A stretch of DNA of 64,000 nt from Streptomyces sp. WAC08241. Its GTDB lineage: Bacteria > Actinomycetota > Actinomycetes > Streptomycetales > Streptomycetaceae. The stretch is taken from the NCBI GenBank assembly GCA_007858575.1, contig CP042279.1:5024501-5088500 (forward strand). Direction: 5' to 3'. Shown piece after piece: positions 28,203-38,033 of this stretch (position 1 is its first letter; every line of letters begins with the position of its first letter). The notes under the pieces were generated by a model. That model was given only the letters and a program-made list of their open reading frames with translations. It did not search any database and was not told the origin of the DNA. A program made the translations under genes and the position numbers.

Positions 28203-31200
28203 TCAGTCGAACCACCGGTCCCGCGACAGTTCCTCCGTGCGGGTCGGGTCCTCCAGGAGGGCCGCGACCTCGAAGCGGCGGGGCCACTGGCCGGCGGACC
28301 AGGCGAGGCCGGCGGCGACGCCTTCGAGGGTGGCGGCGTGGACGGTGCCGTCGGGGGTGCGGCGCCAGTCGAGTTCGACGCCGCCCGCGCGGAGCTCCTC
28401 GTGCTCGACGTAGAAGCCGGGGGTGGCCGGTCCGAGGAGGGCGGTGACCGCGTCCGGGACGCCGTGCTCCTCGCCGGTCGTCGTGACCTCCGCCTCCACC
28501 GTCTCGCTCAGGCGGCGCACCTGGAACAGGTCGGCCAGGTCCACCGCGCGGGACGGGGAGACCGGGAGGAGGGGAGCCCGGCCGCCAGGGGCAGGAGGTC
28601 GGGGGTGTCCGCCACCACCGCGTCCGCCGCGTCGACCACGGTCACGACCCCGTCGACGACCGCCCGCAGCTCGTCCGGGAGGGTCACCTGCTCCGGGTCC
28701 AGGTCCGCGAGGGCCGTGTAGAGGGCGTGCAGTTGTGGGGCCGACACCGTGCGGTCCGGGTCCGCCAGGCGGGCCAGCAGCTCGGCCGCGCCGCCCGGCT
28801 CGTCCAGGAGCGCGGGGACCGAGGTGCGGACGCCGAGGGCCCGCAGGACCTGCTCGTCCTCGAAGCCGGTCGCGTCGGCGGAGTCGTACAGGCCCATCAG
28901 GAGGGGTCGGTGCCGGCCGCGCGCAGTCCGGCCGGGCGGCGGCCGTCCAGGACGGGGTGGTCCCGGAGCCACCAGGCCGTGTACGGGCGGACGGTCTCCG
29001 TCGTGCCGTCCGGCAGGAGGACCCGTACGGGCTCGATCAGGGCGTCCCTCAGGGGCGGTTCGGCGAGCAGGGCGAGCGCCTGCGGCCAGGCGTCGTCGTC
29101 GACCAGGTCCAGGTCCCGTACGGCGACGATCTCCGTCGCCACCGGCGGCACCGGGGTCTCCGGGAGGCGGTCGAGGACGTCCTCGCACCACACGTCGACC
29201 GCGTCGAGGAGTCCGGCGTCGTCCGGCTCCGGGTAGTCGCCCTCGCGGGCTCGACCTCGTCCGGGTCGAGGACGAGGTCACTCGTGCGGACGAGGGCGAA
29301 GGTGGCGAGGACCCCGCACGCGGTGAGGGGCTGCTCGCCCCAGCGGGCGGCCAGGTCGGCGTCCACGAGGGCGATCTCGTCCTCGCGGACGACGGCGGCG
29401 AAGGGCGAGCCGGGCAGGACGAGTTCGGCGGCCGGGGCGAGCTCGCCGTCCTCGTCGGGGAGGGCGAGCGCGCCCAGCCACGGCTCCTCGCCCGGGGCGA
29501 GGTCCGCGTCCCTGACCAGGCCGAGGACGGTCTCCGCCAGCTCCTCCGCGTCCAGGGCGTCGACGTCCTCGTCCCAGATCTCGCCCACGTCGAGGGAGGC
29601 CGCGACCGCGAGCCGCACCTGATGGGTCGTCAGGATCGCGCGGGGCGTGGCGGGCAGGGCGCCCAGCTTCTCCAGGAGCGGGTGGGCCGCCTCCGGGTGC
29701 GCCACCTTCAGGCCGAGCCGGGCCAGCTCGGGCGGGGTGCCCTCCTGCGGCAGGAGGACCTGGCGGGGCCGATCGCCGTGCGGGGCCGGGAGCCCTCGAC
29801 CTCCTCCGCCAGCGGCACCGGCAGGCCGGTGAGCCGGTCCGGGTCGACGCCCGCGAGGGAGTCGTAGAGCCGCCACCACCAGGCGGCGGGCCGGTCGACC
29901 CCGGCCAGGCGGTCGACCGCCTCGGTCAGCGGCACCCGGCCGACGCCGAGCGTGCGCAGCTCCGGGCGGCGCTCCAGACCGGCCGGGAGGAGCGTCGGGA
30001 AGACCTCCGCGAGCACGTTCACGGTCTCCGCGCCCGCGCTCCTCCACGACCTCCGCCTCGATCGGGCGGAGCGCGGGCAGCTCCTCGGTCGGGACGGCGG
30101 GCGCCAGGAACCCGACGCGCGGCAGCCGGTCGAGGATCGCCTCGCGCAGCGCCCCGTCGAGCGGGCCCTTGCCGAGCGGGCCGGGCACGAGGTCGAGCGC
30201 GGCGGTCGTCACCGGCCGCCAGTCCGCGAGGAGTTCGGCGTACGCGTCGGCCGCCCGCCGCACCAGGAAGTCGGTGAGCGGCCCGGGCGCCGGATGGCGG
30301 CGGGCGGTGTCGAGCGGCAGGGAGGCGATGAGGAGGGCGGGGATGCCCAGGGGTTCGTCCGTAGGGGTCGGGGCGTGCACGACGGGGGTGGTCCGCGGGT
30401 AGCGCGGGCTCCTCGTCGTCCACGGGCACGGCCCAGGTGACCGACCAGTGGGGGCGCAGGCGCTCCTCGACCGGGCGGTCCCTGAGGAGCTCGGGGTCGA
30501 GCGGGCCGCCGTGGCTGACGGTCCGCCAGCGGTGCGCGCCGCTCGCGGAACCGGCCGTGGAGTCTCCCGCGGAACCGCTCGTGGAGTCCTCGACGCGGAC
30601 GTAGCCGTCGGCCTCGGAGCGGCGGAGCGTTCGTACCCCTTCGGGTGTCTCCACGACGACCTCGGACAGACCCGGAAGAGTGAGCAGCAGGGCGTCGTCG
30701 ATCGACGACAGGAGCCGCTCGGTGAGGTCGTGGGCGGCCGCGTCGCGCAGCGGGAGGACCACCACGGTGTCGTACCCCTCGGGCGCGGTGCCCTCGGCGG
30801 GCAGCGGGAGCCGGAGCAGGGTACGTGGCGTCGCGGCGGCGCAGTTCGTCGCCGAGGCCCGGGCTGTGGCGGGCGGACCCGGCGGCCAGTTCGCGGGCCT
30901 CCGCGAGGGACCAGCGGATGCCGCCGTGGCGGCCGAGGACGGCGGGCTCGTCGGTGACGGCGAGGACGGCGGCGAAGCCGACGCCGAAGCGGCCCACGGC
31001 CCCCGCGCCCCGTCCCCGCCCTGCTCGCGCTTGGCGGAGGCGCGGAGGGTGGAGAGCGACTCGACGCCCCCGGCGTCCAGGGGGCGCCGGTGTTGGCGGC
31101 GGCCAGGGCGGCGGGGCCCTCGTGGTCCGCCGGGTGCAGGGTGAGGCGGAGCCGGCCGGGGACGCCGGCGCGGCGGGCGGCGTCGGCGGCGTTCTGGGCC

Positions 31201-31370
31201 AGCTCGACGACCAGCCGGTCGCGGTAGCCGCCGAGCGCGAGGTCCTCTCGGCGTTGGCGTCCTCGCGAACCTGGCGGGCGAGGCCCCCAGGCGTCGAGGA
31301 CGCCGCGGCGCAGCCGTGCGGTGCCGAAGGGGTCGGTTCCGTCGGTCGTCGTCCGGACGCTGACGCTCAC
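28203..31370 (-). CDS. Sacsin-type HSP90-fold ATPase-like protein
   Basis: About 1055 residues over many frames. The N-terminus has a GHKL/HSP90-type ATP site: LVVELAQNAADAARRAG (Glu/Asn box near residue 58), then DAGGVESLSTLRASAKR and GAVGRFGVGFAAVLAVTDEP. These match proteins annotated as sacsin N-terminal ATPase-like, with a long poorly conserved helical C-terminal part (AWWWRLYDSLAGVDPDR, EEPWLGALALPDEDGEL). There are no membrane segments. Frame changes are frequent, for example near 31260, 31090, 30835, 30390, 30050, 29770, 29245, 28900 and 28575. GTG 31370 has GGAG six nt upstream; GTG 31382 is an alternative. The biological role is unknown; chaperone-like or defence roles are speculation. 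Confidence 0.75.
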
Positions 31371-31508
31371 GTCTGACTCCACTCTGCGGGGCGGTGATGC
31401 GGGGCGGGGCCGGTGCGGTGTCGCTCCCGGGCCCGGGGCCCGGACCGGAGGTCCCGGGGCCCGAAGGTACCGCGCCGCGCAGGGCCGTTCTCCCCGAGGG
31501 GATCTCCC

Positions 31509-32436
31509 CTACGAGTGGCCCAGGTCCTCCAGGACCTCGTCCGGCTCCGTCGTGGAGCCGGAGTCCCGGGCGGGACGCAGCGGGAAGGCGTCGACGGCCG
31601 TCGAGTCGTGGACCGGGGGCGCGGGGCGCGGCGGCTTCGGCATGACGGCGGCCTCCGAGTGGCCCCCGCAGCCGTAGGACAGGAGACGACCCGGCCGTCC
31701 GCCGGGGAGAACTCGTTGGCGCAGACGCCGAAGGCCTGCTTCAGGGAGCCGGCGATCGGCATCAGGAAGGCGCAGGACTCACAGGTCGCCGGTGCCGCCT
31801 GCGCCATCGGGGTCTTGGCGCCGAAGGCCTCGTCCCAGCGGTCCGCGGCCACGTGCAGGCCGTAGCGGGACAGGACCCGGGCCCGGCGCATGCCGAGTTC
31901 CTCGGCGACCGCGGCGATCGTCCCCGCACGGGGGCACGGGTCACGATCTCGGCGTCCTCGGCGTCGAGGTGGTCCGCCAGCTCCTCCGAGACCGCGGAGT
32001 TCGGCGGCGGCGCGTCCTCGCCGGTGTATCCGGGCTCCAGGCGCGGGTCGTCCTGCTCGGTCGGCAGCAGGTCGCCCGGGCCCATGTCGCCGGGGCGCAG
32101 CCGCTCGCTCCACGGCACCCACTCGGGGGCGAGGAGGGAGTCGGGGCCGGGCAGCAGGACGGTTTCGTCGAGCGTGACGTTCTTGGCGCGGGAGGCGCGC
32201 GTGACCGTCACCGCCCAGCGCCAGCCCCGGTAGCCGGGCTCCTTGCACTCGAAGAAGTGGGTGACGACGCGGTCGCCCTCCGCGACGACCTCCACGTGGG
32301 CGCCCACGATCCCCGGCGCGGCCGCCTCCTCGGCGGCCTCCCGGGCGAGGTCCACCGCCTCGGCGCACAGGCGGTCGGGGGTACGCGTGGTTCGCGGGGC
32401 ACGCGGGGTACCGCTTCGCGTCGTCGCAGCACTCAC
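31509..32436 (-). CDS. DUF3027 protein
   Basis: About 308 residues. RLCAEAVDLAREAAEEAA, VTHFFECKEPGYRGWRWAV and ESCAFLMPIAGSLKQAFGVC with NEFSPADGRVVS and SYGCGGHSEAAV are the conserved DUF3027 blocks. The spaced Cys residues (C-x2-C, later C and CGGH) suggest a metal site. Frame changes near 31930, 31690 and 31580. The start GTG 32436 gives MSAATTRSG. It lies downstream of no obvious promoter element, and 138 nt separate it from the ATPase-like gene on the same strand. Function unknown. Confidence 0.85.
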
Positions 32437-32880
32437 AGGTATCGCTTTCTCCTACGCCGTCTCACAGGTGCGCCGGCCGGGAGGCGGGAGCGGGGCAGCG
32501 GGCGGCGGGCGGAGCGGACCGGGGACCGCATCGACGTCCGCGCCCGACGTGTCTCGCGCGTCTCGGGCACACCTAACGCCATCCATTCTGCGGGATGCCG
32601 AAGAGGCGCGCGGCCGAGAGCTTCCGCCGGTGACGCGCTACGCACGCTACCCCGTTCGCGGGCCTCCGCCCACCTGCCCGCCCCAAGAGGCCCGCATCAC
32701 GGGCTCCCGGGCCGGTCGGGAAGGGCCCGGACGGGGCGACACGCCCGGCGCGCCGGGACGGTCGGACGGCCCGCCGGTGCGGCTCCGGGTCCTCCGCCGG
32801 GCCGGAGGGGACGCGGACGGTCCGGACGCGTCCCGCGTCACGCCACGGTTCACACCTCGACCTTGGGGCACTATGACGGG
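32437..32880. other. Intergenic region without recognised genes
   Basis: 444 nt between the divergent DUF3027 and MFS genes. Reading frames here are Arg/Pro-rich shadows. CACTATGAC just before 32881 may include a -10 element for the MFS gene. Confidence 0.5.
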
Positions 32881-34258
32881 GTGGCAGCCGCACGGTCCCC
32901 CGTACGATCCGAGGATCACGCCGGGCCGCTCCGGAGAGCGGGCCGGGCGGTCGGCGTGCCCTGCACCTGCCGTTCACCGGCACGGCGAAGGGCATCCGGA
33001 AGGCCACCCACGCGCACGGCGCGGGCGAGTCGGGGCTCGGCAAGCTGATCGAGCTGCACGCCGTGAACGGCGCCGGGGACGTCATGATCACCGTCGCCCT
33101 CGCCTCCACCGTCTTCTTCTCGGTCCCCACCGACGAGGCGCGCGGCCGCGTCGCCCTCTACCTCGCCATCACCATGGCCCCTTCACGCTGCTCGCCCCCG
33201 TGATCGGCCCGCTCCTGGACCGCATCCCGCACGGCCGGCGCGCGGCGATGGCGGGCGCGATGGGGACCCGCGCGGTCCTGGCGATCATGATGTCCGGCGC
33301 CGTCGCCACCGGCGGCATCGAGCTCTACCCGGCCGCGCTCGGCGTGCTCGTCGCCTCCAAGGCGTACGGGGTGGTCCGCAGCGCGGTCGTGCCCCGGCTG
33401 CTGCCACCGGACTTCTCGCTGGTGAAGGCGAACTCCAGAGTCACCCTGGCGGGGCTGCTCGCCACCGGGATCGCCGCGCCCGTCGGCGCGGGCCTCCAGA
33501 TGATCGGGCCGGGCTGGCCGCTGTACGGCGCGTGCGCGCTGTTCCTGCTCGGCGCGTTCTGGGCGCTGCGGATGCCGCCCAAGGTGGACTCCGCCAAGGG
33601 CGAGCGCCGGGCGCACCTGCTGACCCACGGCGAGAAGAAGCCGAGCCTGCGGACGGTCGGCCCGGCCGTCCTGCACGGCCTGGCGGCCAACGCGGCCCAG
33701 CGCATGCTGTCCGGCTTCCTGATCTTCTTCCTGGCGTTCCTGCTGCGCGAGCACCCGCTCTCCGGGCAGAGCGCCGCCGTCTCCCTGGGCATCGTGGGCG
33801 TGGCGGCGGGCGTCGGCAACGCCTGCGGCACGGCGGTCGGCTCGCTGCTGCGGGACCGGGGCCACGGCCCCGAGGTGATCATCGCCACGATGATCAGCGT
33901 GGTCCTCGGCACCGCGGTCTGCACGGCGGTCTTCTTCGGCGGCGTCATGGTCGCCGTCCTCGGCGCGGTCGCGGGCCTCACCCAGGCCCTGTCGAAGCTG
34001 TCCCTGGACGCGCTGATCCAGCGGGACGTGCCCGAGGTGGTGCGCACCTCGGCGTTCGCGCGCTCCGAGACCGCCCTCCAGATGGCGTGGGTGGTGGGCG
34101 GCGCGATCGGCATCGCGCTCCCCCTGAACGGCACCCTCGGCATGTCCGTCGCCGCCGCCATCCTGGCCCTGGGCGCCCTCCTCGCCGTCCGCGGCCTGCT
34201 CTCGGCCGCCCGCCGCCGCCCGGGCCCGAAGGACCGCCCGAAGACCCGGGTGGCGTGA
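32881..34258 (+). CDS. MFS transporter
   Basis: About 460 residues. From GTG 32881 the N-terminus is VAAARSPVRSEDHAGPLRRA. A frame change near 32960 leads to LHLPFTGTAKGIRKATHAHG, another near 33180 into the membrane core (FTLLAPVIGPLLDRIPHGRR, a motif A-like loop). Twelve hydrophobic segments follow, including LYGACALFLLGAFWALRM and LIFFLAFLLREHPLSG, and it ends RPKTRVA. The sequence lies in the permease group often annotated as uncharacterised MFS beside DUF3027 in Streptomyces. Substrate unknown. Confidence 0.85.
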
Positions 34259-34342
34259 CGGACGCCGTACGGATGGCCCAGCCCTTCCCGTACCGGGAGG
34301 CGGCACGCCGTACCCCCGCGTGGCGCGGAAGCGACGGCCCGA

Positions 34343-34348
34343 TAGCCT
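34343..34348 (+). promoter_or_regulatory. -10 element for leaderless lipoprotein transcript
   Basis: TAGCCT, ending 7 nt before ATG 34356; no ribosome-binding site. Confidence 0.55.
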
Positions 34349-34355
34349 TCGGCTC

Positions 34356-34838
34356 ATGACCGTTGCGTTCTTCTCCGGCTCGCGCCGCCGGACCGCCGTC
34401 GCCCTCGGGGCCGTCTCCGCCGGGCTCCTCGTCCTCTCCGCCTGCGACAAGCCGACTCCACTCGCGACCCTGACGGTCGGAACCGACTCGGTCCACTCCG
34501 AGGCCGCCTGCTACAACGGCGGCGACGCCATCAAGGAGTCGGAGGTCCAGGGCTGCCTCAACAAGAAGGCCGAGAAGACCCTGACCGTCGCGCCGGACGA
34601 CAAGATCCGCTTCGGCGTCGACCCGGACATCGCCGACAACGGCTGGACGATCTTCCTCGGCGGCCAGCAGGCCGAGGCCGAGCCGTACAAGAAGACCTAC
34701 CGGACCATTCCGGCCAGCGCCTTCTTCACCTCCAGCCAGACCGGCGAGCCCGTGAACGACACGCAGGTGACCATCGTCGAGAACACCGGCAAGAAGCTGA
34801 CCGGCGTCTGGCACTTCCAGTTGAAGAAGGAATCCTGA
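34356..34838 (+). CDS. DUF2771 lipoprotein
   Basis: 160 residues, intact. The N-terminus has twin Arg residues, a hydrophobic stretch and the lipobox LVLSAC, so Cys30 should be lipidated after export and cleavage. The mature part (DKPTPLATLTVGTDSVHSEA, CYNGGDAI, VTIVENTGKKLTGVWHFQLK) matches streptomycete DUF2771 proteins, which resemble small beta-sandwich domains. Two further Cys residues (in ACYNGGD and QGCLNKK) may form a disulfide. It is followed within 10 nt by mqnB and may be cotranscribed, although it has no known role in menaquinone synthesis. Confidence 0.9.
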   Translation: MTVAFFSGSRRRTAVALGAVSAGLLVLSACDKPTPLATLTVGTDSVHSEAACYNGGDAIKESEVQGCLNKKAEKTLTVAPDDKIRFGVDPDIADNGWTIFLGGQQAEAEPYKKTYRTIPASAFFTSSQTGEPVNDTQVTIVENTGKKLTGVWHFQLKKES

Positions 34839-34845
34839 TCCGCCG

Positions 34846-35683
34846 GTGGTCCACCGGATCCTGATCGTGACGGCCGTGGCGGCGGAGGCGGACTCCGTCT
34901 CCGCCGGCCTCGCGTCCGTCGCCCCGGAAGCCCCCGGCGCGCCGGACACCCGGGGCGTCCCCGACGCCCCCGCCGCCGCCGTCGCATCCGTCGCCGTCGC
35001 CCCGGAGCGCGTCCCGCTGCCCGGGGGCTCGTCCTGCGCCGGCACGCCCCGGACGGCGACCGCGCGCGCGTCGACGTCCTGGTCGGCGGGGTCGGCCCCG
35101 CGGCCGTCGCCGCCGCGACGGGAACGGCCCTCGCGCACGCCGCGCTGACGGGCGCGGACCGCCGGGAGCGGCCCTACGACCTCGTCGTCTCCGCCGGGAT
35201 CGCCGGCGGGTTCCAGCCGGCCGCCCCGCCCGGGTCCCTCGTCGTCTCCTCCGCGATCGTCGCCGCCGACCTCGGGGCGGAGACCCCCGACGGGTACCTC
35301 GCCGTCGAGGAGCTCGGCTTCGGGCGGTCCGTCCACCCTGTGCCCGGGGCGCTGACCGGCCGCGTCGCCGCCGCCCTGGCCGCTGGGGGTGTGCCGTGCG
35401 CCGTCGCGCCCGTCCTCACCGTCTCCACCGTCACCGGCAGCGCCCGGCGCGCCGCCGAACTGGCGGAGCGCCACCCCGGGGCCGCCGCCGAGGCGATGGA
35501 GGGCTTCGGCGTCGCCGAGGCCGCCGCCGCGTACGGCGTGCCCGTCCTCGAACTCCGTGCCGTGTCCAACGCCGTCGGCCCCGCGACCGCGCCGCCTGGC
35601 GCGTCGGGGACGCCCTGGAGGCGCTCCGGCACACCGTCCAGCTCCTCGGCCGAACCGTCTTCGTGGAGGCACCGTGCACCTGA
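34846..35683 (+). CDS. mqnB: Futalosine hydrolase (menaquinone biosynthesis)
   Basis: About 280 residues. Cleaves futalosine to dehypoxanthine futalosine and hypoxanthine in the futalosine route to menaquinone. RILIVTAVAAEADSV, LVVSAGIAGGFQPAAPPGSL and AAEAMEGFGVAEAAAAYGVP are typical of the nucleoside-phosphorylase-fold MqnB; the Glu in EAMEGFG is the substrate-binding acid of the family. A frame change near 35030 (a G run one short, PGGLVLRRHAPDG) and one near 35585. The Ala/Pro-rich insert at residues 25-55 is unusual. GTG 34846; the end overlaps mqnD by 10 nt. Confidence 0.92.
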
Positions 35684-36525
35684 AGATCGCCTACTCGCCC
35701 TGCCCGAACGACACCTTCGTCTTCGACGCCTGGGCCCACGGCCGCGTCCCCGGCGCCCCCGGGCTCGACGTGACCTTCGCGGACATCGACGTCACCAACA
35801 ACTGGGCCGAGGGCGGCGCCGACGCCCACGACGTCCTGAAGGTGTCGTACGCCGTGCTGCCCTGGATCCTCGACGAGTACGCCCTGCTGCCCTGCGGCGG
35901 CGCCCTGGGCCGGGGCTGCGGGCCGCTCGTCCTGACCCGCGGCAGGGCGACCGGCGCCGACCTGGCCGGGAAGACCGTCGCCGTGCCGAGCGAGCGCTCG
36001 ACCGCGTACCTGCTGTTCCGGCTGTGGGCCGCCGAGGCCGTGCCCGGCAGGGTCGGCGAGGTGGTCGTGATGCCGTTCCACGAGATCATGCCCGCCGTCC
36101 GCGACGGCAAGGTCGACGCGGGACTCGTCATCCACGAGGCCCGCTTCACCTACCAGGAGTACGGGCTCCACCGGCTCGCCGACATGGGCGAGCACTGGGA
36201 GACGACCACGGGCCTGCCGATCCCGCTCGGCGCGATCGTCGCCCGCCGCTCGCTCGGCGCGGAGACCCTCCGGCTGCTCGCCGAGTCGGCCCGCGCGTCC
36301 GTGCGGATGGCCTGGGACGACCCCGCCGCCTCCCGGCCGTACGTCATGGAGCACGCGCAGGAGATGGACCCGAAGGTGGCGGACCAGCACATCGGCCTGT
36401 ACGTGAACGAGTTCACGGCCGACCTCGGCGAGCACGGCTACGCGGCGGTCCGCGGGCTGCTCACCCGCGCCGCGGCCGAGGGACTCGTACCGCCCCTCGG
36501 CCCGGACGCGCTCGCCTTCCCGTAG
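35674..36525 (+). CDS. mqnD: 1,4-dihydroxy-6-naphthoate synthase (menaquinone biosynthesis)
   Basis: 283 residues, intact. Converts cyclic dehypoxanthine futalosine to 1,4-dihydroxy-6-naphthoate. It has a periplasmic-binding-protein fold. HLKIAYSPCPNDTFVFDAWA, KVSYAVLPWILDEYALLPCG, RGCGPLVLT and DAGLVIHEARFTYQEYGLH are the conserved MqnD blocks, the last with the proposed catalytic His. GTG 35674 lies 7 nt inside the end of mqnB, so the two are translationally coupled. It ends at TAG 36523, 7 nt before the convergent cold-shock gene. Confidence 0.95.
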   Translation: MHLKIAYSPCPNDTFVFDAWAHGRVPGAPGLDVTFADIDVTNNWAEGGADAHDVLKVSYAVLPWILDEYALLPCGGALGRGCGPLVLTRGRATGADLAGKTVAVPSERSTAYLLFRLWAAEAVPGRVGEVVVMPFHEIMPAVRDGKVDAGLVIHEARFTYQEYGLHRLADMGEHWETTTGLPIPLGAIVARRSLGAETLRLLAESARASVRMAWDDPAASRPYVMEHAQEMDPKVADQHIGLYVNEFTADLGEHGYAAVRGLLTRAAAEGLVPPLGPDALAFP

Positions 36526-36531
36526 GACGGA

Positions 36532-36915
36532 TCAGACGTCGAGCTGGTCCGCGACCGCCCGCAGCAGGCCGGCGACCTTCTTGCCCGCCGCCTTCTCCGG
36601 GTAGCGGCCGCGCTCCAGCATCGGCGTGATGTTCTCCAGGAGCGTCGTCAGGTCCTGCACGATGGACGCGAGTTCGTCGGGCTTGCGGCGCTGGGCCGCG
36701 GCGACGGACGGGGTGGGGTCGAGGATCGTGACGGACAGCGCCTGGTCGCCGCGCTGACCGGCGACGACTCCGAACTCCACCCGCTGGCCCGGCTTCAGCG
36801 CCTCGACTCCGGCGGGGAGCACCGACGAGTGGACGAAGACGTCGCCGCCGTCGTCACGGGAGAGGAAGCCGAAGCCCTTCTCGCTGTTGAACCATTTCAC
36901 CTTGCCGGTAGGCAC
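36532..36915 (-). CDS. Cold-shock domain protein with C-terminal extension
   Basis: 127 residues: a 67-residue cold-shock domain and an extra ~60-residue helical tail. GKVKWFNSEKGFGFLSRDD has RNP1 (KGFGFL) and DVFVHSSVLPAGVEAL has RNP2 (VFVHS), so it binds single-stranded nucleic acid. The tail (RRKPDELASIVQDLTTLLEN, KKVAGLLRAVADQLDV) is typical of the longer actinobacterial CspA-like proteins. GTG 36915 starts exactly at the domain; longer starts add only Arg/Pro-rich residues. A perfect palindrome lies 35 nt upstream. Confidence 0.92.
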   Translation of the reverse strand: MPTGKVKWFNSEKGFGFLSRDDGGDVFVHSSVLPAGVEALKPGQRVEFGVVAGQRGDQALSVTILDPTPSVAAAQRRKPDELASIVQDLTTLLENITPMLERGRYPEKAAGKKVAGLLRAVADQLDV

Positions 36916-36949
36916 GTCCGTCCTCGTCCTCGTCGATGGGGATGGCAAA

Positions 36950-36971
36950 CGGCGGGTCGACCGACCCGCCG
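36950..36971 (-). promoter_or_regulatory. Palindrome in the cold-shock gene leader
   Basis: A 22-nt perfect palindrome (10-bp arms around AC), 35-56 nt upstream of the cold-shock start. It may be a leader hairpin or a binding site. Confidence 0.5.
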
Positions 36972-37038
36972 GCACCAAGGCTAATGGTCCGGAGGCCGGT
37001 GACAAGACGTCGCCGATGTGTTCCTACGGCCTGGGAAC

Positions 37039-37044
37039 TACCCT
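37039..37044 (+). promoter_or_regulatory. -10 element for leaderless membrane-protein transcript
   Basis: TACCCT, ending 6 nt before ATG 37051. Confidence 0.5.
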
Positions 37045-37050
37045 GGCCGG

Positions 37051-37329
37051 ATGCACAGTGAAACCCCTGCCGCGCCGGTGGACGACAGCGCTCCGGGCGA
37101 CGGCCTCGTCAAGGCCGGTGTGGTCCTCTTCGCGATCGGCGCGGTCGCGACGCTGGTCACCGTGGCTCCGCTCTTCCTCGGGACGGACCCGTTCCCCACC
37201 GTCGCGTACACCGTCTCCATGCTGATGGGGGTCGGATTCCTCGTCGCCGCCGCCGGTGTGCTGCGCTCGATCGCGGCCCAGCGGCGCCAGGCCAGGACCG
37301 GCGCGGGCGGCTCCGCTCAGGCCAGGTAG
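37051..37329 (+). CDS. Small two-helix membrane protein
   Basis: 92 residues, intact. Two membrane helices, LVKAGVVLFAIGAVATLVTV and VAYTVSMLMGVGFLVAAAGV, separated by PLFLGTDPFPT, with an acidic N-terminus and a basic C-terminal tail (RSIAAQRRQART). The pattern is common among conserved streptomycete integral membrane proteins of unknown function. A TANNNT box 6 nt upstream suggests a leaderless mRNA. Its end overlaps the convergent HAD hydrolase gene by 13 nt. Confidence 0.8.
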   Translation: MHSETPAAPVDDSAPGDGLVKAGVVLFAIGAVATLVTVAPLFLGTDPFPTVAYTVSMLMGVGFLVAAAGVLRSIAAQRRQARTGAGGSAQAR

Positions 37330-37932
37330 CCCTCCCACCAGGCACGGAAGTCCGTCAGGTCCGTCAGGACCACGTCCGCGCCCGCCTCCCGCAGCTCCTC
37401 GGCGGGCAGGGCCGGTCGCCACGGCCACCGAGAGGGCGTCCGCCGCGGCGGCGCCCCGGACGTCGCCGGTGTGGTCCCCCACGTACACCCGGGCGCCGTG
37501 GGCGCGCAGGGCCTCCGCCTTGCCCTCGGCCCACAGGCCGCCGACGACGCGTCCGGCTCGATGCCGAGGCGCTCGAAGTGCAGTTCGGCGTGCGGGCCGT
37601 TCTTGGCGGTGACGACGAGCGTCCGGCCGCCCGCCTCGCGCACGGCCCGGAGCGCGTCCTCGGCGCCCGGCATCGGGACGGTGGGCGCGATCGCGTGCTC
37701 CGGGTAGAGCGCGCGGTAGCGGGACACCATCTCGGGGACGCGCTCCGGGGGAACCAGTACGCCATCTCGTGTTCGAGCGGCGGCCCGAGGCGGGTCACGA
37801 CGAGGTCGGCGTCGACCGCGACACCGGTCTCGGCGGCGAACGCCTCCCAGGTGGCCTTGATGCCGGGGCGGGTGTCCAGGAGGGTCAGGTCGAGGTCGAA
37901 CCCGACGGTGAGGGGCGTGTTCGGAGGGTCAT
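37317..37932 (-). CDS. HAD-superfamily phosphatase
   Basis: About 205 residues. Motif I is VGFDLDLTLLD, with D-x-D-L-T where most members have D-x-D-G-T; motif II is TLVVTAKNG, motif III the Lys region near HFERLG, and motif IV VYVGDHTGDV. The cap lies between motifs I and II, as in phosphoglycolate-phosphatase-like proteins. Frame changes near 37905, 37750, 37550 and 37405. ATG 37932 is used, giving MTLRT before the domain, though initiation slightly downstream is possible. Substrate unknown. Confidence 0.85.
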
Positions 37933-38033
37933 GCCCTCATTCTGGGCCAGGCGTCCGAGGACCCGGGGGCGGGTCTCGGGGCGAGGTCTCGGGGGCGTGG
38001 GGCCGGTGCTCCGGGGCCCGGGGCGCCGGTTCC

